Source of the DNA: CALJFL01 sp047633055
Lineage (GTDB): Bacteria > Pseudomonadota > Gammaproteobacteria > Pseudomonadales > Halieaceae
Direction: 5' to 3'
Assembly: GCA_047633055.1 (NCBI GenBank)
Contig: JBLIEI010000002.1
Coordinates: forward strand, 57,682 to 121,681
Length of the DNA: 64,000 nt
Every line of letters begins with the position of its first letter. Positions within the stretch are counted from its first letter, which is position 1. The translations under genes were made by a program, and so were the position numbers. Positions 28,289 to 37,250 of this stretch are shown one piece after another. The notes below the pieces were generated by a model. The model worked only from the letters and a program-made list of their open reading frames with translations. It searched no databases and was not told where the DNA came from.

Positions 28289-29436
28289 GGGTGCTTCATC
28301 TCGGTAAGTATTTCCCTCCCTATGCTGGCGGCATGGAGAACTACCTCCGAGACCTGATGGCCGCGCAGCAACGGCAGGGCATCGAGAGCGCCGCACTTAT
28401 TCATCAGTCACAGCTCGGCTTCACCAGTGAGAGGGAAAACTATGAAGCTGGCGAAAAAAAGCTACCTGTTACCCGGCCGCTATTTGGGCGCGCCTGCTGT
28501 TCACTCCCATCAGCCCAACGCTTCCCTGGCTGCTGCTACGACTAATCAAGGCCACTGAACCCGGTATATTGCATCTTCATATGCCTAACGTGGCTGTATT
28601 TTGGGCGATCATCCTGCCTGGCGCGCGCAAAATCCCCTGGGTGGTGCACTGGCATTCAGACGTACTGGCATCGAAATACAACATCGGCCTAAGGTGGTTT
28701 TATGCGCTCTACCGCCCTTTCGAGCGGCTGATTTTACGGCGGGCAAGCGCCATCATCGCCACTTCACCGCCCTACCTCGAAGCCAGTGCACCACTGCGCA
28801 GTTACCGGGCCAAGTGCCACGTCGTGGCCCTGGGTCTGAACCCAGCAAACCTGTCGATGCCGCCAACCGCGCCAGTGCGTAGAACGGGTCAGCCCTTGAG
28901 GGTATTGGCCGTAGGCCGCCTTACTTACTACAAGGGGTTTGAGTACCTTATTCGAGCGTGTGCTGATAGCGAGAATATTGTGATCCACTTGGTCGGAGAT
29001 GGCGATCAGAAAACAAACCTGAAAGACCTGGTAAACGAACTCAAACTGGACAGTCAAGTCACATTCCATGGCCATCTTCCGCCGGCTGAGCTAAGCGCTC
29101 AACTCAATGCCTGCGACTGCCTTTGCCTGCCGTCTATAGAACGCACCGAAGCCTTCGGTATGGTACTGCTGGAAGCCATGTCCTTTGGAAAACCAACCGC
29201 TATTAGCAACGTGCCAGGCTCCGGCATGGGCTGGGTAGTAGATGACGAGATTACACTTCGAGCCACAAGACTCGCAGGCCCTGCAGGAGCGCCTGCAATA
29301 TCTGACCAGTTACCCTAGTAAAATCGTAGGATTAGGCTCAAATGGCAGAACAAAATTCGAGAGTGAATTTCACATCGACAAGTCCGCCAGCGATATTTCA
29401 GCAATCTATCAGGCGGTGAATAACCCTTCATCATAA
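28285..29436 (+). pseudogene. GT4 glycosyltransferase with two frameshifts
   Basis: The N-terminal frame (GTG at 28285) gives VLHLGKYFPPYAGGMENYL, the classic GT4 opening with the donor-side GG loop. The second frame (28569 to about 29255) holds VHWHSDVLASKY, AVGRLTYYKGFEYLI and the ERTEAFGMVLLEAMSFGKP donor-binding motif (E-x7-E). A third frame (to 29436) holds the C-terminal helix. Frame breaks are near 28500-28560 and 29260. The gene overlapped the preceding one by four bases. It was probably a mannosyl- or glucosyltransferase; it is now inactive unless the shifts are assembly errors. Confidence 0.82.
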
Positions 29437-29664
29437 TAGCTGAACACCCTAGTTAAGGGGTAAAAAAAGCCCCCAAAATTCCTCATTGAGCGTGCCGACA
29501 AGCCACGCCATCCCTCGCAAACCGCGGTAACGTTTGAGTTCAGAGCATAATGAAAATTTTAGATGCTGGCCATTTTTACAGAACTATTGACCCATCGTTG
29601 CCGTTATTGCGCACTACCATTTACTACTCGACCCAACTCCAGTAAGGAAGCTATTCGAAACGTC

Positions 29665-30399
29665 ATGAGGACCACTGAAAAACTAGACCGTTCTGCCACG
29701 GAGACAACCGTGATACTTGTTCCGGCATTTAACGAGGGTGAGGTAATATCCCACGTAATCCGTGAAATCCGAGAAGTATGCGATCACCCGGTAGTCGTAA
29801 TTGATGATGCGAGTAGCGACGACACCATCGCCAAGGCGCAAAACGCGGGGCCAACGATCATCCCATTGCCAGCTCAGATAGGCGCCTGGGGTGCCACTCA
29901 GAACGGTCTGCGCTACGCTGCGCGACACGGCTAGGACATAGCGATAACAATGGACGCTGATGGCCAGCATGAGGCCAGGTCATTGAAAGACATTGTCAGA
30001 CCGGTCGCCGAAGGTGCAGCCTGTGTGGCCATTGGAGCGTGCACTCAGCGCGGCTCTACTCTGCGAAAATTTGCCTGGATATTGATGAAGCGTACATCGG
30101 GACTTACTCTAGAGGACATCACCTCGGGCTTTCGTGTTTACAACGTTAGAGCAATTAGAGAATTAGCATCATGGCGGGCAACTCTACTGGATTATCAGGA
30201 CATCGGCGTTTTGCTGCTACAGTCCAAGGGATTGAAGATAGTAGACGTAGCCGTGACTATGCAGCCTCGTCGAAACGGAAGATCCCATATATTCAACTCG
30301 TGGCTAACCGTCGCGTACTACATCTGCTACACGGTTTTGTTGGGGCTTTCCAAGCGTAGCAGAGCGAGTAGTTATCGTAGCTCGAAGGCGTCGAGCTAG
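29665..30399 (+). pseudogene. GT2 (DPM1-like) glycosyltransferase interrupted by an amber codon
   Basis: The likely start is the ATG at 29665. The frame has VILVPAFNEGEVISHVI, VIDDASSDDT and then a TAG at 29932-29934, directly before DIAITMDADGQHEARSL. The usual residue at that position is Tyr (HGYD), so a single base change made the stop. Behind it the frame is intact to DITSGFRVYN and a short hydrophobic C-terminus. Such enzymes pair with small DUF2304 membrane proteins, and a DUF2304 remnant overlaps its stop. A downstream start would lose the nucleotide-binding half. Confidence 0.82.
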
Positions 30400-30771
30400 T
30401 GGTTGCTATAATTACACGAACGGTTGGTTTATTGGTTACGGGCATTATTATCCTGCTGATACGCAGAGATAGACTGCGGGTGAATCACGGTATGGCCTGG
30501 GGCACCGTTGCTATTGGCTTCTCGTTACTTGGGTTCGAGCCCCAGATTTTTGACAATTTGGCACAGCACATTGGAATTGCCTACCCGCCCATTCTCGCAA
30601 TAACGATAGCACTTTCTGTGCTATCGTTAAAATACTACTGATGGATGTAGAGCGATCACGCGTTGAAACCCGTAATCAAGGGGTGATTTAACGCATGGCG
30701 ATTCTCGAAGCTGAAGTCAATGCGCTGAAGGCAAACATGGACGAAACCGAAGTCGTTGTTTTGATATTAAG
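30399..30771 (+). pseudogene. DUF2304 small membrane protein, C-terminus degraded
   Basis: GTG at 30399 overlaps the preceding stop by one base. The 80-codon frame holds three hydrophobic helices, with a GMAWGTVAIGFSLLGFEPQ region typical of DUF2304. It stops at 30639. Beyond it, in another frame, RNQGVI, a stop and MAILEAEVNALKANMD look like the normal charged C-terminal helix with a glutamine codon turned to TAA. The family is coupled to DPM1-like GT2 enzymes and may be an anchor or a flippase part. Gene end and partner gene are both broken. Confidence 0.65.
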
Positions 30772-30780
30772 TAGGCACCC

Positions 30781-31767
30781 ATGGCCATCCCGCGGATAGC
30801 GATTACCGCAGGGGAACCGGCGGGTATCGGGCCAGACACCACTATTATGGCAGCCCAGCAAGAGTGGGCTGCTGAGCTGGTAGTAATTGCAGATCCGCAG
30901 ATGATGGAAGAACGCGCTGCGTTGATTAATTTGCCGCTCAAATTACAGCTGTTCGATGATAGAGCCCAACCAGTAGTCCACACACCAGGTCACCTCAAAA
31001 TACGTCCAATAGCGCTGGCAGAACCCACCACTCCCGGAACGCTAAACAAAGCCAACGCCCAATACGTAATCAACACATTGCAGGCTGCAGTGGATGGCTG
31101 CCTGAATAAAATCTTTCAGGCAATGGTAACTGCACCGGTGCAGAAATCAATCATCAATGAAGGCGGCATTCCCTTCCGAGGCCACACCGAATTCCTGGCG
31201 GAGGTCACCCACACGCCGCAGGTCCTGATGATGCTGGCTACCGACACACTGCGCGTAGCGCTTGCGACAACACACCTACCACTTAAAGATGTGCCGGCGG
31301 CCATTACCCCGGATCTGCTCGAGCGAACTCTAACGATCTTGCACAACGACTTGGTGAAGAAGTTTGACATCGCCGAACCAAAAATTACAGTACTCGGCCT
31401 GAACCCCCATGCCGGTGAAGGTGGTCACCTCGGACGGGAAGAAATCGACATTATTATTCCCACCCTCGATCGACTCAGGGCCATGGGCATCAACCTGCAA
31501 GGCCCCCTGCCAGCAGACACCGCCTTTAATCCTAAAGTGCTAGACAACTGTGATGCGGTATTTGCCATGTATCATGATCAGGGCCTGCCAGTGCTCAAGT
31601 ATTCGGGTTTCGGCAATGCTATAAACATCACGCTGGGATTGCCGATTATTCGCACTTCGGTAGATCACGGCACGGCGCTGGACCTGGCAGGCACCCATAA
31701 AGCCGACCCAGGCAGCCTTGGCCAGGCGATAGCGCTGGCCATAGACCATGCAAACAAGGCCGGGTGA
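30781..31767 (+). CDS. pdxA: 4-hydroxythreonine-4-phosphate dehydrogenase
   Basis: 328 residues, the full family length. AGEPAGIGPD is near the N-terminus, FRGHTEFLAE and the YHDQGLPVLKY segment provide metal-binding histidines, and GLNPHAGEGG is the phosphate-side motif. The enzyme oxidises 4-phosphohydroxy-L-threonine with NAD in de novo pyridoxal phosphate synthesis. In most Gammaproteobacteria it lies between surA and rsmA. Here decayed glycosyltransferase genes lie before it, and its stop overlaps the GTG of a membrane-protein gene (GTGA) after it. The ribosome site is weak (TAGG, 7 bases before ATG); no promoter was recognised. Confidence 0.95.
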   Translation: MAIPRIAITAGEPAGIGPDTTIMAAQQEWAAELVVIADPQMMEERAALINLPLKLQLFDDRAQPVVHTPGHLKIRPIALAEPTTPGTLNKANAQYVINTLQAAVDGCLNKIFQAMVTAPVQKSIINEGGIPFRGHTEFLAEVTHTPQVLMMLATDTLRVALATTHLPLKDVPAAITPDLLERTLTILHNDLVKKFDIAEPKITVLGLNPHAGEGGHLGREEIDIIIPTLDRLRAMGINLQGPLPADTAFNPKVLDNCDAVFAMYHDQGLPVLKYSGFGNAINITLGLPIIRTSVDHGTALDLAGTHKADPGSLGQAIALAIDHANKAG

Positions 31768-33077
31768 GCGCACTGAGCAACCAGCAATTTTTGCAATCCC
31801 TGCTGATTGCAGTTAGCTCGCTGCTACTGAGCGCGGCTATCCTGGTGCCGGGATATTTGTCTTTTGTGAGTGTACTGCACCCCGAACTGGCACCTTACAT
31901 TGATACTCGACCTGCAAGGACCCGCACCTTCACCGGCAGCAGCTTCAAGCCGGTATATGGCAAAGGCCGCCAGGAGGGCAGCGCCACGCTGGTAACCGAA
32001 CTGAATGGCGACCGGGCAATTATCGCTCGCCGGGCCTACCTCAAGGCCAGCGACTACCCTTTTTTACGCTGTGACATGGACGGCCAGCATCCGGGCATGG
32101 AGGTGTTTTTTTTCTGGCGCACACAGCAGGTACCCAGCGAATTATTTCAGCAAAAAGCGCACTGGACCTGTGATAACGGTCGAACTCTGAACCTGACCCA
32201 AAGCGACGACTGGACTGGCACCATCACCGAAATCGGCCTGGTGGTTGTGGGAGAACTAAGAAGCGCACCGCTCATGCTGAACGCCTTATCCGTTGAGCCC
32301 TTCTCTAATGCGGGTATGCTGGAAGCGATTTGGGGGGAGTGGACGGCCTTTGAGCCGTGGACACAAACCTCTGTGTTTGCCTACCGCGGAGTGCCCACCA
32401 ACTGGCGGGGATTGCTGTACCCCGTGCCCAGCCTCGCGCTATGGGCGGGCCTTGCGACGACCATAGGTTGCCTGATGACTTTGCTGCTGCAAGGTCGAAA
32501 CACAAGGAAGGGAAAAACCAATGAAGCAGACAACCAGCGCTATCTTCCAATGGCAACCATCACTGTAACACTGGCGTGGCTTGCCCTGGACACCATGTGG
32601 CAAGACAAACTGTGGCAACAGAACGCTGAAACGCGCTATCAATTTGCCGGGAAAACCCACGATGAAAAATTGCTTGCTGACTGGGACGGCAAATACTACG
32701 CCTTTGCCAAGCACATAAAGCACAATATTCTTCCTGCAGAACCACAAAATATTGTGGTACTTGCAGCACCAAACACACCCAACGCATTCGGAAGTCGGCT
32801 GCGCTACCATTTGTTGCCTGAACATCAGGTTAATGTAGATCATTCGTGGCCGCGACGGGATAATCCAGACTACCACTACGCGGTTAATGCAGGCCAAGTT
32901 AATGCCGCCCGAAAAGAGCAGTATTTTATTTTAATGACAACTTCAGGGCAGGATGCCCGAACAGCCGACCTGTATACACTAGCTGATATTACCAACGACA
33001 TACAAGAGACCCTGGTTTACGCCAATGAGGTGGCGGCGCTTTATCGCGTGGTTCCAGCGCAAGAAGGTAAACCCTAG
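31764..33077 (+). CDS. Membrane protein of unknown family with large extracytoplasmic domain
   Basis: 437 residues. One helix at about residues 9-35, a soluble region of about 190 residues, two helices near 225-245 and 265-285, and a C-terminal soluble domain ending after residue 430. The first soluble region contains paired Cys (FLRCDMDGQH, HWTCDNGR), which fits an oxidising periplasmic location. No known domain was recognised. It is translated directly from pdxA (GTGA overlap) and overlaps the next gene by one base. A decayed homologue at 27.1 kb also lies beside a homologue of the next gene, so the two proteins probably act together. Function unknown. Confidence 0.7.
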   Translation: MSALSNQQFLQSLLIAVSSLLLSAAILVPGYLSFVSVLHPELAPYIDTRPARTRTFTGSSFKPVYGKGRQEGSATLVTELNGDRAIIARRAYLKASDYPFLRCDMDGQHPGMEVFFFWRTQQVPSELFQQKAHWTCDNGRTLNLTQSDDWTGTITEIGLVVVGELRSAPLMLNALSVEPFSNAGMLEAIWGEWTAFEPWTQTSVFAYRGVPTNWRGLLYPVPSLALWAGLATTIGCLMTLLLQGRNTRKGKTNEADNQRYLPMATITVTLAWLALDTMWQDKLWQQNAETRYQFAGKTHDEKLLADWDGKYYAFAKHIKHNILPAEPQNIVVLAAPNTPNAFGSRLRYHLLPEHQVNVDHSWPRRDNPDYHYAVNAGQVNAARKEQYFILMTTSGQDARTADLYTLADITNDIQETLVYANEVAALYRVVPAQEGKP

Positions 33078-34561
33078 TGGACGCCCGGGAACTTGCCGTT
33101 ATGAATGCCGCCAGCATTGTTAGTGCTCCAGGACTTGTATTATCGATTGCGATCCCCTGGATTTTGGGGACGCTCCTTGTCCGCGTGATTTTAGGCAAAA
33201 AACGCTATCCGATGGCGTTGTATCTTGGCCATGGTTATTTGCTGGGCTTTTTCGTTTGCACATTATTACTGCGCGCCTCAAATAGCTTGAGCCTGCCATT
33301 CAACTTTTTGGGCCTTTCCTCAATCCAGATAATATTGGCCGCAGCAATAGCCTGGTTCATTATTAGTAGACGTAAGATAACAGTCTCCGAAGCGAGCGCA
33401 GAAGCCAAAAACTCCAATGCATTGGCTACCTGGGAGAAGACAGTTGGCGTTCTCCTTCTAAGTCTCATCTGCTTGCGGCTTGCCAGCATAGCGCAGGAGG
33501 TGTGGTTGAGGCCGATCTTCGGCTGGGATGCCTGGGATGCCTGGGTTCCCAAAACACTTCAGTTTTACGATAGTCAGTCGCTGTCCTTCAGCGTTGGAAC
33601 GATAAAAGACTCTCATGGTATTTTCTCGAACCTTGTTCATCTATGGACGATGCTAGGTGGATCCACCACAAAAACAACGCTAACCGGATTACCCTGGTTA
33701 GTTGCCTTAATCGCGCTGGTTTTCGCAATGTATGGGCACTTACGAGCACTGAAAATTTCGCCCTTGATCAGCTTATTGGCGTGCTATTTTATTGCCAGCC
33801 TACCGTTTCTGAACATTCACAGCATGCTCGTCGGCTTCGCGGACTTGTGGCTTACACTGGTGTTTACCCTTGGAATATTGTCCTTGACCCTGTATTCAAA
33901 TACGAGGCAGATTCGAGTGTTGTTACTTTCAGTTTTCTACGCCTTGCTCTGTGGAGCGATCAAACAAGCCGGTATAGTCATGGGCGCAATCCTGGTCGCC
34001 TGCATCATTGCCCAGATTTTGATTCAACTGGACAAGAAATGGCTTTCATTAACAGCATTCGCAATCTTCGCGGGAGCAGCGCTAGTAGTTATAGTTGTAT
34101 TCACAACAGAGTATCAGGTGAATGTTGACCTTCCCCTGGTAGGTGAGATTGTATTCAGGCAGGATCGTTTTAAGGTGTCCGGCCTGACAGTGATACTAAA
34201 AGAATACGTATCAATAATTCCACCTCTGACTGAAAGCTCATTTTTTTTTGCAAGCTGGCACTTAGTTGTTTACCTGTTTCTATTTGTCCTCGGCTGTAGC
34301 GTAATCAAGAGAGCCTGGCTGCTGAGTACGCACCCGGTCGTTTTGGCCACTCTATCAAGCTTCATTTTCGTTTGGCTCTATCATAGCTTTGTCGCTCCCG
34401 GGGCCGCTTATGGGCATCAAGGACTGTCACGAGCATTGATGTATATAACTCCCAGCATGGTTTATTGGATAATTCTAGTAATACTCGCTTATTCAAATCA
34501 GCAAAAACGTTCAACCGCCCCCGGAAGCCCTTTAGCCCTAGCCCAGCGCAAATTTGAATAG
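33077..34561 (+). CDS. Polytopic membrane protein, probable GT-C-like glycosyltransferase
   Basis: 494 residues and about eleven hydrophobic helices. After the fourth helix a loop carries WLRPIFGWDAWDAWVPKT; the decayed homologue at 25.6 kb keeps PIF-x-WDAW-x-x-W-x-x-[KR]. GT-C enzymes have their catalytic acidic residue in an early extracytoplasmic loop, so an Asp of WDAW is a candidate (inference). These enzymes use polyprenyl-phosphate sugars, which the DPM1-like GT2 enzymes in this island could supply. GTG start at 33077, coupled to the gene before it. Confidence 0.65.
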   Translation: MDARELAVMNAASIVSAPGLVLSIAIPWILGTLLVRVILGKKRYPMALYLGHGYLLGFFVCTLLLRASNSLSLPFNFLGLSSIQIILAAAIAWFIISRRKITVSEASAEAKNSNALATWEKTVGVLLLSLICLRLASIAQEVWLRPIFGWDAWDAWVPKTLQFYDSQSLSFSVGTIKDSHGIFSNLVHLWTMLGGSTTKTTLTGLPWLVALIALVFAMYGHLRALKISPLISLLACYFIASLPFLNIHSMLVGFADLWLTLVFTLGILSLTLYSNTRQIRVLLLSVFYALLCGAIKQAGIVMGAILVACIIAQILIQLDKKWLSLTAFAIFAGAALVVIVVFTTEYQVNVDLPLVGEIVFRQDRFKVSGLTVILKEYVSIIPPLTESSFFFASWHLVVYLFLFVLGCSVIKRAWLLSTHPVVLATLSSFIFVWLYHSFVAPGAAYGHQGLSRALMYITPSMVYWIILVILAYSNQQKRSTAPGSPLALAQRKFE

Positions 34562-34640
34562 GGGCTCATTTCCCTGCAAAAACAGTTATCATAGGCGTGG
34601 AAAGCGGCCCTCCAAACACCGAGTTATTGAAGCCCCAACA

Positions 34641-35390
34641 ATGTCCATCACCATCATCACACCAGTATGGAATAACGCAGATACCATAGCTCAGTGCATT
34701 AGCTCCATAAATGCTCAGGCGGAGAGTTGCCAGCACATCCTGGTAGATGGCGGCTCTACCGATGGAACACTAGAAATCATCGAGCAACAAAAAGCACCCG
34801 ATGCAGTTCTCATCAGTGAACCCGACCAGGGCATGTACGACGCAATTAATAAAGGTCTAAAGCTTTCCACGTGCGACATAGTAGGCGTTTTAAATTCGGA
34901 TGACTTCTATCCCACGGACGATATATTGGGACAGGTGGACCAAGTATTTTCACAGCCAGCAATAGATGCCAGCTATGGTGACCTGCATTACGTAGACAAA
35001 GTAGATACGGCCAAAGTGGTTCGCAATTGGCGATCGGGCGACTACAAGCGTGAGAATTTTTTCGGAGGCTGGATGCCGCCTCACCCTACGTTCTTTTTGC
35101 GCCGCCGACTATATGAGGGATATGGTGGCTATCGGCTAGACATGGGTACAGCGGCTGACTATGAACTCATGCTGAGAATGCTATTTAAGCATGAGGCGAA
35201 GGCGGCATATATTCCGCAGGTGATGGTACATATGCGCAATGATGGCATGAGCAATGCGAGCTTGAAGAATCGAATCAAGGCAAACCGCAATGACCGAAAA
35301 GCATGGAGAGTTAATGAAGTCACACCCAAACCATGGACTCTAATTGCCAAGCCCTTGGGGAAGGCAGGTCAGTGGCTCTCTAAGCCTTGA
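34641..35390 (+). CDS. Glycosyltransferase family 2 (WcaA-like)
   Basis: 249 residues from the ATG at 34641, which places ITIITPVWNNADTIAQCI at the very start; the longer open frame overlaps the preceding gene and adds nothing conserved. HILVDGGSTDGTLEII, DQGMYDAINKGL, GVLNSDDFY and the PHPTFFLRR segment are hallmarks of the WcaA-like GT2 subgroup. It is the last plus-strand gene of the pdxA group and converges on the sulfated-polysaccharide operon, with about 170 bases between the two ends. Confidence 0.88.
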   Translation: MSITIITPVWNNADTIAQCISSINAQAESCQHILVDGGSTDGTLEIIEQQKAPDAVLISEPDQGMYDAINKGLKLSTCDIVGVLNSDDFYPTDDILGQVDQVFSQPAIDASYGDLHYVDKVDTAKVVRNWRSGDYKRENFFGGWMPPHPTFFLRRRLYEGYGGYRLDMGTAADYELMLRMLFKHEAKAAYIPQVMVHMRNDGMSNASLKNRIKANRNDRKAWRVNEVTPKPWTLIAKPLGKAGQWLSKP

Positions 35391-35559
35391 TAAAGCTATG
35401 TATACATCCAGTTCTAGACCAGGCCTGAAACCCCCACTCATATTCCTCTGCAACATCTAGATTTCGCGAAGGTCATTTATTCAAAGATTAGGGCCGCCCG
35501 TTATCCGAAAAAATGATGACCAAGTCCTCTGAAACCACAAGAAGGTCAAACAGCGTTTT

Positions 35560-36504
35560 TTAAATCTCACTCCATCCATAGCCTAGTGTTTCCATAAGGT
35601 CCTGCATATATGGTGATACCAAATCTACCTCTTTCTGCGTTAATCTAGCTTTCCACTTGCCAATTATTGAATCATCAGCGTTTTCTTCGAGCCATTTCAG
35701 TACAGGGGATTCATACTGAACCTCAATAAACTCAGACAGTTCTCCCCAAAATATAGATGGTTGCTGAACCATATCTTCAAATTTAACTTCTTTATAAGTA
35801 GAGCTTGGCAAGTTTCCTCCAGAGCGCATAGCGATCTCAACAGTACCCTGCCATTGACGTGCCGCTGTCGGGAGTAAGCCATTTTCTCTTTTAAATCTCT
35901 CCATCTCATGAAATCGCTCTCCATATCTCGATGGCTCACCGCTGTATATATGACGGAAAAACTGAGGAATGTTATCCTTGAGAAAAACCGGAATTCTATC
36001 AAACGGCAAATTCCCTCTTCGAACTAAGGCAACTGCATGATCTAGCCTCCGCGCTATAAGTTTTATCAAGTAGCCTTTGGCCTTTTCACCAGACTCATCG
36101 GCAAGAACCGCCCTCCCCCCAAACCACTCCAAACGCCGGGAGGCTATGTTATCTCTTCCGTCTCGAATAAGGTGAATGATTTTGATATCGGGAAAAATCT
36201 CATGGATAAACTCTAGCCTATATGCGTTGCTAGGCGTTTTATCAACTACGATAGCGTTAACCCTATTAGCGAGCTTAGCAAAATGGGATTTTATATATTT
36301 GCCTGTTTTGGCGCTCGCTTCCGAGCGAGCCCTGTAATCATGGCTCATATCCTTTTGGCCATAATTCCAAACATACCGATTCTCATAGCTATTCCAAAAG
36401 ATGGGGTCCTCCCCCAAGGCCCGGCTCAAAAAGCTTGTACCCGACCGGCCTGCTCCAACGATCAGTACCGGCTGTCTAGTATCAGATCTAATTCTATTAC
36501 TCAC
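35560..36504 (-). CDS. Sulfotransferase family protein
   Basis: 314 residues. VLIVGAGRSGTSFLSRAL at residues 13-30 is the 5'-phosphosulfate loop and IHLIRDGRDNIASR the 3'-phosphate site of PAPS. The central region between them (NAYRLEFIHEIFPD) is as in family members acting on glycans. It is the last of ten minus-strand genes that begin with the FkbM methyltransferase at 46.5 kb. The acceptor is presumably a residue of the repeat unit assembled by this operon. Confidence 0.85.
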   Translation of the reverse strand: MSNRIRSDTRQPVLIVGAGRSGTSFLSRALGEDPIFWNSYENRYVWNYGQKDMSHDYRARSEASAKTGKYIKSHFAKLANRVNAIVVDKTPSNAYRLEFIHEIFPDIKIIHLIRDGRDNIASRRLEWFGGRAVLADESGEKAKGYLIKLIARRLDHAVALVRRGNLPFDRIPVFLKDNIPQFFRHIYSGEPSRYGERFHEMERFKRENGLLPTAARQWQGTVEIAMRSGGNLPSSTYKEVKFEDMVQQPSIFWGELSEFIEVQYESPVLKWLEENADDSIIGKWKARLTQKEVDLVSPYMQDLMETLGYGWSEI

Positions 36505-36594
36505 AAATCAACACTATTGAATTCCAACTAAAATTCTCCCAACTTTTTTTTCAAAGAATCAACCACTGACCAAACAGTTGATTCATATCTAGCT

Positions 36595-37140
36595 TCAATC
36601 CACCTTCAACTTCCGAATCCCAATAAGCATTGCCGGGCTACCCGAATAAATACTCCATGGCTCTGAATCCGAAACGAGTGTGCTGCCAAAGCACACAACA
36701 GAACCACACCCAACTGTTACACCTGGCCCAATTCTCGCCTGAGCGGCCACCCAGGACATATCTTTAACTTGAATTTTCATAGTTATCAAGTCAAAAGTCT
36801 GCAGTGACCAATCGTGACTACCGGTACAAAAATAGGCTGACTGCGATATGCAAACATTCTGGCCTACGTCTATATTTGCCAGATTATCTATCCAAACGCC
36901 CTCCCCAATCCACGTGTTCGAGCCTACATTAAGCCGCCAAGGAAACTTAATCCGCACTCTTGGCTTTATAACAACCCCAGAGCCTATCTCTGCCCCAAAC
37001 AATCTCAAGAGCATACACCTCCACATCGTTCCCGGCAGCCAAGACTCAAATATCAATCCAGATAGGAGAATCCATAAAAGCTCTTTGAACCGCGATGCAC
37101 CTCGATCAAAGCCATTACTATTGAATTCATTCAACCGCAC
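36595..37140 (-). CDS. WcaF-like putative O-acetyltransferase (left-handed beta-helix)
   Basis: 181 residues. The N-terminus (LNEFNSNGFDRGASRFKELL) and a hydrophobic stretch are the WcaF/colanic-acid acetyltransferase opening. Hexapeptide repeats follow (IGSGVVIKPRV, NVGSNTWIGEGVWID, VGQNVCISQSAYFCTGSHD). The FCTGSHD histidine is the usual catalytic base in this group. It would move acetyl from acetyl-CoA to a sugar hydroxyl of the repeat unit. It lies between a sulfotransferase and a GT4 in the same operon. Confidence 0.85.
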   Translation of the reverse strand: MRLNEFNSNGFDRGASRFKELLWILLSGLIFESWLPGTMWRCMLLRLFGAEIGSGVVIKPRVRIKFPWRLNVGSNTWIGEGVWIDNLANIDVGQNVCISQSAYFCTGSHDWSLQTFDLITMKIQVKDMSWVAAQARIGPGVTVGCGSVVCFGSTLVSDSEPWSIYSGSPAMLIGIRKLKVD

Positions 37141-37250
37141 TGATACGCCCCGAGTCTTCCATACTGCTGCCTTAGAAACATTGATGAGCTCGCTTTCAAT
37201 CCACGCGCATTAATAAAGTAAACTAAATAAATACACAACCTTCCTGCCCT

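Noticed and set aside
29448..29480. GC hairpins near CCCTAGTTAAGGGG and GGGGTAAAAAAAGCCCC as a terminator
   Set aside because: Short arms that exclude each other and no T-run on either strand.
29539..29637. 31-codon frame MKILDAGHFYRTIDPSLPLL before the GT2 pseudogene
   Set aside because: Short, no recognised family and no ribosome site; could be a scrap of a lost gene but cannot be supported.
15642..29934. General reassignment of TAG as a sense codon
   Set aside because: gmd, apaG and hipA end properly in TAG, and the interrupted genes also carry TAA, TGA or frameshifts in several cases, so ordinary pseudogene formation explains them.
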